Shown here one piece after another: positions 1-5,441 of a stretch of DNA of 8,145 bases (its first letter is position 1; each line of letters begins with the position of its first letter). The notes under the pieces are model-generated. The model searched no databases and was not told the DNA's origin. It saw nothing but the letters and a program-made list of their open reading frames with translations. The DNA comes from Spirochaetota bacterium. GTDB taxonomy: Bacteria; Spirochaetota; JAHITG01. Both the position numbers and the translations under genes were made by a program. The stretch spans positions 1 through 8,145 of the forward strand of contig JAHITG010000291.1 of assembly GCA_018817865.1 (NCBI GenBank), read 5' to 3'.

Positions 1-800
1 AAAGAAAAATGAAGTTTCTCGAAAGGAATTCCAACGAACAGATCATTGTGAATAATACATCTGCTGTTGTGGCTACATCCGACCAGATCATTAATGTCTT
101 TAAAAGTTATTATAATATACCCCTTCAAAAGGTTCTCTATTTTCCGCCCGGTGTTGATGATATCATGTTCAGGCCGAGGGACAAAGCAGAATGTAAAAAG
201 ACATGGCAGTATCTTGCCCGGATCACGGGCATAAAAGAGAATGACCTGATGAAGAGAAAGATCATATTTGAGACCAGCAGGATGGACCAGACAAAGAGGA
301 AGGATCTCCTGGTCCGTGCGTTTCAGTCCCTGCCGGATAAATATGATGATGCACTCCTTATTATAGGAGGAGGCCCGGAGAATAAGGTGTTTAAGGGATT
401 GAAGGATCTTATAAGATCCTCCAAAACCTCGAAAAAAATATTTTTAACCGGTTTTATTCCTGATGAGTTTATTTCCGAAATGTTCTCCATTGCCACTATC
501 TTTGCGTCTGCCTCTGAGATGGAAGGATTCGGCATCTCGGTATTAAATGCGGCCTCATCCGGAGTACCACTTATTTCATCTGATCTGATCCCGTTTTCAG
601 TTCAATATGTCAGGGATTCTTCCCTGATCGTGGGAGCAGGGGATATACAGGGATTTGCAGAGGGAATGAAGCAGTATCTGGATGATGAAGGTTTGAGGGA
701 AAAAAATGCCTCAAAAAGTTTAAAGGTCTCTAATGATTTTAAATGGAAGGGACTGACAAAAAAGCTGGTCAGTGATCTTCGGAGGCTGGGTATTGTTTAA
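1..800 (+). CDS. Glycosyltransferase, GT4 type (5'-truncated by window edge)
   Basis: C-terminal two thirds of a GT-B fold glycosyltransferase that would move a sugar from a nucleotide-sugar donor to an unknown acceptor in the cytoplasm. The frame is open to the left edge (first whole codon at base 3). From the in-frame ATG at base 9 there are only 263 residues against about 350-420 for the family, and the protein begins inside the N-terminal acceptor domain, so that ATG is probably internal. Numbering from it, VVATSD (20-25) and FPPGVD (45-50) mark the end of the N-domain. SRMDQTK (90-96) supplies the usual donor-phosphate Arg91 and Lys96, and IIGGGPE (118-124) and FLTGFIP (145-151) are typical GT4 strands. 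EGFGISVLN (172-180) is the E-x7-E motif, but the second Glu is Asn180. The acceptor cannot be told. The stop overlaps the next gene by 8 bases, so the two are probably co-transcribed. Family assignment is firm, substrate is not. Confidence 0.88.
   Translation, partial: RKMKFLERNSNEQIIVNNTSAVVATSDQIINVFKSYYNIPLQKVLYFPPGVDDIMFRPRDKAECKKTWQYLARITGIKENDLMKRKIIFETSRMDQTKRKDLLVRAFQSLPDKYDDALLIIGGGPENKVFKGLKDLIRSSKTSKKIFLTGFIPDEFISEMFSIATIFASASEMEGFGISVLNAASSGVPLISSDLIPFSVQYVRDSSLIVGAGDIQGFAEGMKQYLDDEGLREKNASKSLKVSNDFKWKGLTKKLVSDLRRLGIV
781..785 (+). promoter_or_regulatory. Shine-Dalgarno GGAGG deciding the TTG start at 793
   Basis: GGAGG lies 7 bases before TTG 793, ideal spacing, inside the end of the glycosyltransferase gene. 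It lies downstream of the alternative GTG at 772, which has no comparable site, so it favours initiation at 793. Confidence 0.7.
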
Positions 801-1206
801 ATTATCATCAAAGATAAAATATGCTATTATCGGATTTTGTGACATTTATACTTCAGGAAAAATAAAACCGGTCTCATTAAGCGATCTGGTACGCAGGCAG
901 AAAGTTCCCCGGCCTTATATGGAGAGGATCATGTCACAGCTTGTAAAGAACCGTGTATTGAACAGTATAAAGGGGGCAAAAGGCGGCTTCAAGATAAATC
1001 AGCGCAATAAGGATATTACCCTGTTCAGGATCTATGAGATATTCAAGGGCCCTGAAGTTTCCGGAGACAAGACAGGTAAGATCGGTAATGAGAAGTCCGG
1101 GATTGTTTTAAAAAATTTGGAACTTGGGATAGATAAAAAGATGATAGAACTCTTCAAGAGCATTAAACTGAAGGATCTTCACAAGGTTTATAATAATAAA
1201 AAATAA
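793..1206 (+). CDS. Rrf2-family winged-helix transcriptional regulator lacking the Fe-S cysteines
   Basis: A 137-residue protein with the Rrf2 winged-helix layout. LSSKIKYAI (4-12) matches the family opening LSTKGRYAL. VSLSDLVRRQKVPRPYMERI (27-46) is the helix-turn-helix, and IKGAKGGFKI (59-68) is the wing, matching the family's RGxxGGY/F. DITLFRIYEIFKGPE (74-88) matches the usual ITLxDVxxAxEGP. TTG 793 was chosen because the protein then begins like other Rrf2 members and has a perfect Shine-Dalgarno site; GTG 772 would add seven residues. IscR/NsrR-type members bind an Fe-S cluster with three cysteines in the C-terminal half. Here the only cysteine is Cys16, so cluster sensing of that kind is unlikely and the signal is unknown. 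The 8-base overlap with the glycosyltransferase gene suggests translational coupling. Targets cannot be predicted. Confidence 0.87.
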   Translation: MFKLSSKIKYAIIGFCDIYTSGKIKPVSLSDLVRRQKVPRPYMERIMSQLVKNRVLNSIKGAKGGFKINQRNKDITLFRIYEIFKGPEVSGDKTGKIGNEKSGIVLKNLELGIDKKMIELFKSIKLKDLHKVYNNKK

Positions 1207-1301
1207 ATACTTCTTTTTAACATATGCATTGTGCCGGCATATTATATTAATTTCTTTGAGTCAAAAATCAATACTTTGGTATCAGCTGAAACATTTTTTA
1301 C

Positions 1302-1450
1302 AATACCACAGAGTCACCGAGGCACAGAGGAGCTCAGAGTAAAATAATTCAATCTAAATTATTAAAGTTAGTTGATTGATAAATATTTAAATGATTATTT
1401 TAAATTAATAAATTTTATATTTCTCTGTGACTCTGTGCCTCTGTGGTATT
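1302..1450. repeat. Inverted-repeat element with CACAGAG 8-mer arms (MITE/REP-like)
   Basis: The left arm (1302-1329) and the reverse complement of the right arm (1423-1450) match at 25 of 28 bases, and the outer 12, AATACCACAGAG, match perfectly. Inside each arm the sequence is a run of 8-base units ending in GAG. Left order is CCACAGAG, TCACCGAG, GCACAGAG, then a decayed unit ending at 1339. Right order on the opposite strand is CCACAGAG, GCACAGAG, TCACAGAG. The roughly 80-90 base interior is almost all A/T and contains a second, nested inverted repeat (ATTTAAA at 1385-1391, TTTAAAT at 1399-1405, 7-base loop). The whole can fold into a long hairpin. There is no coding sequence and no clear target-site duplication. 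Repeats of this CACAGAG type are, from memory, scattered in many environmental bacterial genomes, but the mechanism is unknown to me. Calling it a mobile element is inference. Confidence 0.75.
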
Positions 1451-1518
1451 CTTTTTTATTAGTTAAAATATGGGATGAAAGCCTGTTAGTACATATACCG
1501 TATAGATTTATTTATTTG

Positions 1519-1546
1519 TTGACATTATATAAAATTTTAATAAATT
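1519..1546 (+). promoter_or_regulatory. Probable sigma70-type promoter of the ribH operon
   Basis: A perfect -35 hexamer TTGACA (1519-1524) is followed after 16 bases by TAAATT (1541-1546), a 4 of 6 match to TATAAT. Initiation would fall near 1553, giving a leader of about 30 bases before ribH. It lies just downstream of the inverted-repeat element. The surrounding sequence is AT-rich, so the -10 assignment is uncertain. Confidence 0.5.
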
Positions 1547-1570
1547 CGTATTACTATAAGCTTAGAGACA

Positions 1571-1575
1571 AGGAG
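1571..1575 (+). promoter_or_regulatory. Shine-Dalgarno AGGAG fixing the ribH start at 1582
   Basis: AGGAG sits 6 bases before ATG 1582. It decides the ribH start over the much longer open frame that begins at TTG 1372. Confidence 0.75.
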
Positions 1576-1581
1576 AATGAT

Positions 1582-2058
1582 ATGAGTTATAAAATAAAAG
1601 AAGCAAAATTGAACGCAAAAGGGATCAAGTGTGCCCTGATCGCGTCCCGTTTTAACAGTATTATTACTAATAGATTGATCGAAGGTGCAATGGATACCCT
1701 GATCAGGCATGATGCAGATGAGAAAGATATCGATATCTATAAGGTCCCCGGTTCTTTTGAAATACCGGTGTTCGCCTTAAAGCTTGCTCAGTCTAAAAAA
1801 TATGATACGATCATATGTCTGAGTGCCATTATACGGGGTGAAACTCCTCATTTTGATTATGTTGCACAGGAAACAACAAAAGGAATTGCAGAAGTTAATC
1901 TGAAAACGGAACTCCCTGTGATCTACGGTGTGATAACTGCTGACAGTATGGAGCAGGCTATAGACCGGGCAGGCGGAAAAAGCGGGAACAAGGGTGCTGA
2001 TGCAGCCATGACAGCTATTGAGATGGTCAACCTGCTTAAAGATATCAAAAAGAAATAA
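1582..2058 (+). CDS. ribH: 6,7-dimethyl-8-ribityllumazine synthase
   Basis: Condenses 5-amino-6-ribitylamino-uracil with 3,4-dihydroxy-2-butanone 4-phosphate to 6,7-dimethyl-8-ribityllumazine, the penultimate step of riboflavin synthesis, in the cytoplasm. At 158 residues it has the normal family length (about 155). Visible family motifs in order: ASRFN (21-25) with the stacking Phe24; VPGSFEIP (55-62), usually PGAFEIP; the active-site segment IRGETPHFDYVA (84-95) with the catalytic His90; PVIYGVITADSMEQAIDRAG (112-131); and NKGADAA (136-142). Arg129 and Lys137 correspond to the phosphate-binding pair. The start at ATG 1582 follows an AGGAG site and gives the normal N-terminus. It leads an operon: nusB follows after 50 bases with no terminator visible. 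The other riboflavin genes (ribD, ribE, ribBA) are not in the window, and no FMN riboswitch was recognised upstream. Confidence 0.97.
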   Translation: MSYKIKEAKLNAKGIKCALIASRFNSIITNRLIEGAMDTLIRHDADEKDIDIYKVPGSFEIPVFALKLAQSKKYDTIICLSAIIRGETPHFDYVAQETTKGIAEVNLKTELPVIYGVITADSMEQAIDRAGGKSGNKGADAAMTAIEMVNLLKDIKKK

Positions 2059-2108
2059 TTTTTTGTTGCCGGTTCTTACAAATACTTAATAAGTGAGGTA
2101 AAATAGGC

Positions 2109-2522
2109 GTGGTCGGTCGCAGGTTCGCTCGAGTAACAGTTCTGTCAGCTTTATACCAGATGGATGTAGGTGATTTTACCAAGGAAAAGGTATTAGAGCT
2201 TGACTGGATCGATGAAGAGGTCTCGGACGATCTTAAAGAGTTCATATCAGATCTGGTCTGCGGTACGATCGACCATCTTGACCGGATAGATGACCTCGTG
2301 AAAAAGTATTCCAGTAACTGGTCGATCGAAAGGATCTCACCGGTTGATAAATCTATCCTGAGGTTTTCCATCTATTCTCTTCTCTACAGGCCGGATATTC
2401 CTCCAAATGTTGTTATTGATGAGGCAGTGGAGATATCAAAGTTATACAGCACGGAGAAATCTTATCAATTTATTAATGGGATATTAGATGGTATTAAAAA
2501 CAACGAACGAACAAAAAAATAA
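2109..2522 (+). CDS. nusB: Transcription antitermination factor NusB
   Basis: All-helical RNA-binding factor which, with NusE (ribosomal protein S10), binds boxA RNA and supports antitermination of rRNA operons. At 137 residues it matches the usual 130-150. Landmarks: GRRFARVTVLSALYQMD (3-19), matching the family's RRxARExALQALYQxD; a central acidic helical part; SPVDKSILRFSIYSLLY (76-92), matching xxxDRxILRLAxYELLY; and VVIDEAVEISKLYSTEKSYQ (100-119) followed by FINGILDGI, matching the hallmark VxINEAVELAKxFxxxxSxxFVNGVLDxI. The start is GTG 2109, with GAGGT nine bases upstream (2095-2099). Ordering ribH before nusB is a widespread bacterial arrangement. Its 3' end overlaps the next gene by 35 bases. 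Confidence 0.96.
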   Translation: MVGRRFARVTVLSALYQMDVGDFTKEKVLELDWIDEEVSDDLKEFISDLVCGTIDHLDRIDDLVKKYSSNWSIERISPVDKSILRFSIYSLLYRPDIPPNVVIDEAVEISKLYSTEKSYQFINGILDGIKNNERTKK

Positions 2523-4458
2523 GTTTGAATTGATCACTGCACCTGTTTTCTGGAAGCAATTGCTCAGTTGGGTCAGAAAGAACTATATTTATCTCCTCTT
2601 CGGTGCAGGGCTTCTGGTTATTCTTTTTTTTATTTCTACCTTATTGATACGTAATGTCCGGAGGGACAAAGCTAAAAGTATACAAAAGTATGTTATTATT
2701 TCATATAACAAGGTTCTGTATAAAAGCAAAAAGATCAACGACCTGACAGTGAGCCGTGCGATCAAAGCATATGAGTCAGGATATCTGGAGAAATCAAAAT
2801 TTCTCTTCCAGTCAGCTTTAAAAAAAGATCTCACTGATATTGAAAAAATAAGTTCATATGTAAATCTGGCAAATATTTTTGATGATGCTTCTCAGTATGA
2901 TCTTGCTATCGGTTATCTTAATAATGCATTAAAGATCGATAACAAAGACGGAATTATTTATCATAACCTGGGTATAGTATATAAACATAAAAAAGAGTAT
3001 TCAAAAGCTGTCAATGCATTGACCCTTGCGGTCAGGTATAATAAAAAGTTTATTAAAAGTTATCTTTCCCTTGCCTCCCTGCATTTTTATCTGCACAAGT
3101 ATTCCGAGGCACTGGATTATTATAAAGAAGCGTTTGCCCTGAACATATCCAATATGGAGGTGAAGTATAATATAGGTATCTGCTATTTTAAACTGAATAA
3201 AATAGAGAAAGGGATGAAGACATTAGAAGAGATCCTTAATTCCGAATATATTTCGGATAAGATAAAGAGTGAATCTTCAAAAAGTCTTGGGATCTATTTT
3301 GCTTCAAAAGGGGACCATGAAAAATCATTATTCTATCTGAAGAAAGCAGCACAGTTCCAGGAAGATTATGATGTCTATTATAAAATGGGGACCCTTTATA
3401 AACTGCAGGGTGAATATGAAAAAGCCCTGGACTATTATGCCCGGGCATACAAATTGAATAATAAAGACGAATATACTGTAAAGAACCTGGCAGAGCTTTA
3501 TTACCGGTTCGGAGATAATGATAAGGCTCTTCTTTACTATAAATATATTGTTGATAATTTCAAGGCAAAAACGGAGATCCTGCTGATGATCGGTGAGATC
3601 TATTTAAAAAATGAGGATTATCACAGTGCTATCGGTTATTATAAAAAGGCTTTAGAATATTCCCCTACACCGGATGAAGCTAAGATCGTATATATTAATC
3701 TGGGGAATCTTTATTTCAAACAGAAGGATCATGCGGAAGCACTCCGTTTTTATAAAAAGGCCCTGGAAATAGATAAGATGGATGTAAATATCTACTACAA
3801 CATAAGTCTTATATATGCCGAGGCGGGTGATATGGATAATGCCGTTAAGAGTATTGATGAGGTGCTGTCCCTGAATCCGGATAGTGTTAAGATCTATCTG
3901 CTGAAATCAAAACTGCTGTATCAGAACGGCAGAATAGAGTCGGCCATTATTAATTATAACAGGACCATAGAACGATTCCCTGAAGAGATCGTTCCCCTAT
4001 TTGAACTCGGGAACCTTTATTTTAAGCAGAAAGACCTGAAAAATGCCAGGCACTATCTGAACCTGGCCATGGAACTTCGGCCTGATAATGATTTTCTGCT
4101 GAAGATCTATTTAAACCTTTCCATCATTGAGAATAAAAATAAGGATTATAATAAAGCCCTCGACTATATTAAAAAGGCATATCTGCTGAACAACAAAGAT
4201 CCTCTGATAAATTATAATTATGGATTGGTCTATTTTAATATGGGAGACGACCAGAAAGCGCAAGAGTTCTTCTATCAGACCATTCGCATGGCTGCCGGGG
4301 ATGATATCAAGGCAATGGCTTATCTGGGATTGGGGAATATTTATTTTAAAAAAAAGGATTATTCGCTTGCCCGTTCCATGTATAATAAATCCCTGAAGAT
4401 CGATCCAGATTTTACAGAGGCTCATTATAATTTAAAAGTATTAAAAGAAAAAGAATGA
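2488..4458 (+). CDS. Membrane-anchored protein with about 16 TPR repeats
   Basis: A 656-residue protein of unknown role. A single hydrophobic segment (about 33-54) is preceded by a short Lys-rich N-terminus. It is followed by a basic stretch (RNVRR, 55-59) and then about 16 tetratricopeptide repeats from about 89 to 641, each near 34 residues with the usual W/L-G-Y-A-F-A-P-type pattern. Clear examples are 155-188, 295-327, 398-432 and 606-641. TPR arrays are protein-binding superhelices, so it is probably a membrane-attached scaffold. Which side the array faces is unclear because both flanks of the helix are basic. GN[LI]YFK[QK]KD recurs at 406-414, 508-516 and 616-624, every third repeat, suggesting growth by duplication of three-repeat blocks. 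ATG 2488 lies inside nusB with only a weak GGGA site (2478-2481). TTG 2530 is the alternative and would still keep the membrane segment. The stop overlaps the next gene as ATGA. Confidence 0.88.
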   Translation: MVLKTTNEQKNKFELITAPVFWKQLLSWVRKNYIYLLFGAGLLVILFFISTLLIRNVRRDKAKSIQKYVIISYNKVLYKSKKINDLTVSRAIKAYESGYLEKSKFLFQSALKKDLTDIEKISSYVNLANIFDDASQYDLAIGYLNNALKIDNKDGIIYHNLGIVYKHKKEYSKAVNALTLAVRYNKKFIKSYLSLASLHFYLHKYSEALDYYKEAFALNISNMEVKYNIGICYFKLNKIEKGMKTLEEILNSEYISDKIKSESSKSLGIYFASKGDHEKSLFYLKKAAQFQEDYDVYYKMGTLYKLQGEYEKALDYYARAYKLNNKDEYTVKNLAELYYRFGDNDKALLYYKYIVDNFKAKTEILLMIGEIYLKNEDYHSAIGYYKKALEYSPTPDEAKIVYINLGNLYFKQKDHAEALRFYKKALEIDKMDVNIYYNISLIYAEAGDMDNAVKSIDEVLSLNPDSVKIYLLKSKLLYQNGRIESAIINYNRTIERFPEEIVPLFELGNLYFKQKDLKNARHYLNLAMELRPDNDFLLKIYLNLSIIENKNKDYNKALDYIKKAYLLNNKDPLINYNYGLVYFNMGDDQKAQEFFYQTIRMAAGDDIKAMAYLGLGNIYFKKKDYSLARSMYNKSLKIDPDFTEAHYNLKVLKEKE

Positions 4459-5360
4459 GTCCCCATAAAGTTATTGAAAGAATAAAGAGGCAGAGTGAGC
4501 CCCGATTCATGGATCTTCACCTGCATACCACTGTTTCGGACGGATTATTATCACCGGAAGAACTCATCAGGTGTGCATATAAAATGAAATATAAGATCCT
4601 GGGTATTACGGACCATGATAGCTTAAACGGGATATCGAAAGCCCGTCAGACAGCTGAGAATTACGGGCTGGAGATCATCCCGGGATGTGAATTAACCGCT
4701 TATTTTTATAATAATGAGATGCATATTCTGGCTTATTTCATAGAGCCGGATAATCCATTCTTCAGAGATCATCTTGCAGAATTCAAGGAGGCCCGATTCA
4801 TTCGTGCAAAAAAGATCGTGAAGAAGTTGCATAAAATGAATATTAAAATTGATTTTGAGGAAATGGTTCAGCATTCCGGATCTGAATCTCTGGGCCGGCC
4901 TCATATTGCCCGTGAGATCGTTTTAAAAGGTTATGAGTTTGATACGCAATTAGCATTTAAAAAATATCTCCTCCCCGGTTCTCCTGCGTATGTCCAGAAA
5001 TTTATGATATCACCCCGTAAAGTGATCCGGATGATCCTTCAGGCAGGCGGTGTTCCCGTTTTTGCTCATCCTTACTATTATTTTAATTTTGAAGGCATTA
5101 TTCATCGTCTGGTTGAATACGGATTGAAGGGGATCGAAGTGTATCATTCCTATCATACGCCTGAGCTGGAAAGAAGGTTTAAAAAAATTGCCCGGCATTA
5201 TGATCTTATAATCACAGGTGGATCTGATGCCCATAGCGGGCCGGATGGAGATTACCTTCCTTTCGGTAAAGTAGCATTGAATAAAAATTTAATTAAAGGC
5301 TTAAGAAATATGCGCGATAAAATAAGAGAAGGGAGTGTCAGATCAAAAATTGCATGCTGA
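4455..5360 (+). CDS. PHP-domain phosphoesterase, YciV / RNase AM (TrpH) family
   Basis: Metal-dependent phosphoesterase of 301 residues, close to E. coli YciV (about 290). Family members hydrolyse phosphate esters of nucleotides or short RNA (5'-3' exoribonuclease or 3',5'-nucleoside bisphosphate phosphatase activity); which applies here cannot be read from sequence. The PHP metal-site motifs look complete: DLHLHTTVSDG (20-30) with His22, His24 and Asp29; ITDHDS (51-56) with His54; GCELTA (77-82) with Glu79; MHILAYF (89-95) with His90; FAHPYYY (203-209) with His205; and GGSDAH (255-260) with Asp258 and His260. The inserted GRPHIAREIVLKGY (147-160) and GSPAYVQ (175-181) are typical of the YciV subgroup. 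The start is ATG 4455, sharing ATGA with the TPR gene's stop, which points to translational coupling; there is no strong ribosome site. Met19 is a possible later start. The stop lies within a 12-base tandem duplication. No signal peptide, so cytoplasmic. Confidence 0.9.
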   Translation: MSPHKVIERIKRQSEPRFMDLHLHTTVSDGLLSPEELIRCAYKMKYKILGITDHDSLNGISKARQTAENYGLEIIPGCELTAYFYNNEMHILAYFIEPDNPFFRDHLAEFKEARFIRAKKIVKKLHKMNIKIDFEEMVQHSGSESLGRPHIAREIVLKGYEFDTQLAFKKYLLPGSPAYVQKFMISPRKVIRMILQAGGVPVFAHPYYYFNFEGIIHRLVEYGLKGIEVYHSYHTPELERRFKKIARHYDLIITGGSDAHSGPDGDYLPFGKVALNKNLIKGLRNMRDKIREGSVRSKIAC

Positions 5361-5375
5361 TAAGCATGCTGATAA
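5352..5375 (+). repeat. Tandem duplication of a 12-base unit across a stop codon
   Basis: GCATGCTGATAA occurs twice in direct succession (5352-5363 and 5364-5375). The TGA stop of the PHP gene is in the first copy. Because GCATGC is its own reverse complement, the two copies can pair as a 6-bp hairpin with a TGATAA loop. No T-run follows, so it does not look like a standard intrinsic terminator. Confidence 0.85.
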
Positions 5376-5387
5376 ATTAAATAAAAT

Positions 5388-5416
5388 TTGTTGAATAATG
5401 ATTTATATTGTATAAT
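5388..5416 (+). promoter_or_regulatory. Probable sigma70-type promoter of the regulator-cobO operon
   Basis: A perfect -10 hexamer TATAAT (5411-5416) lies 17 bases after TTGTTG (5388-5393), a 3 of 6 match to TTGACA that keeps the strong TTG. Initiation near 5423 gives a leader of about 20 bases, with AAGGAG (5428-5433) 8 bases before ATG 5442. The leader is far too short for a cobalamin riboswitch. No palindromic Crp-type operator was recognised nearby. Confidence 0.6.
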
Positions 5417-5441
5417 AATATAGGGTGAAGGAGTTTTAAGG

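Larger units (their letters stand above)
1207..1581 (+). other. Intergenic region before ribH: inverted-repeat element plus ribH leader
   Basis: A 375-base gap with markedly higher A+T than the genes. Bases 1207-1301 show no gene and only a weak AT-rich stem (1222-1227 with 1237-1242) that I do not call a terminator. Bases 1302-1450 hold the inverted-repeat element described separately. Bases 1451-1581 carry the likely ribH promoter and ribosome binding site. The ribH frame is open upstream as far as 1372, but that part runs through the repeat, codes low-complexity sequence and lies before the real start, so it is not protein. No tRNA, CRISPR or FMN-riboswitch-like core was seen. Confidence 0.7.

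Noticed and set aside
772..792. GTG 772 as start of the Rrf2 gene
   Set aside because: It lies upstream of the GGAGG site and adds residues not found in the family; TTG 793 fits better.
1222..1242. Stem ATATGC/GCATAT as terminator of the Rrf2 transcript
   Set aside because: Only 6 mostly A-T pairs with a 9-base loop and no adjoining T-run; chance is likely in AT-rich sequence.
1302..1340. CRISPR-like array from the repeated CACAGAG units
   Set aside because: The 8-base units are contiguous without spacers, and no cas gene is present.
1372..1581. Upstream extension of the ribH frame from TTG 1372 (70 extra residues)
   Set aside because: It translates through the inverted-repeat element, has low-complexity sequence and no ribosome site, while ATG 1582 has AGGAG and gives the normal family length.
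1451..1581. FMN riboswitch before ribH
   Set aside because: No conserved core or paired arms were recognised, and the promoter position leaves only about 30 leader bases.
2045..2371. Minus-strand open frame opposite nusB (and similar ones opposite the TPR, PHP and regulator genes)
   Set aside because: They lie opposite well-identified genes, show no recognisable protein features and are shadows of the coding strand.
5361..5441. Cobalamin riboswitch controlling the cobO operon
   Set aside because: The gap before the operon is about 80 bases, shorter than the aptamer, and cobO follows the regulator by two bases.
5388..5441. Crp-type autoregulatory operator at the regulator promoter
   Set aside because: No TGTGA-N6-TCACA-like palindrome could be found; the few TTGA/ATTG bits are not symmetric.
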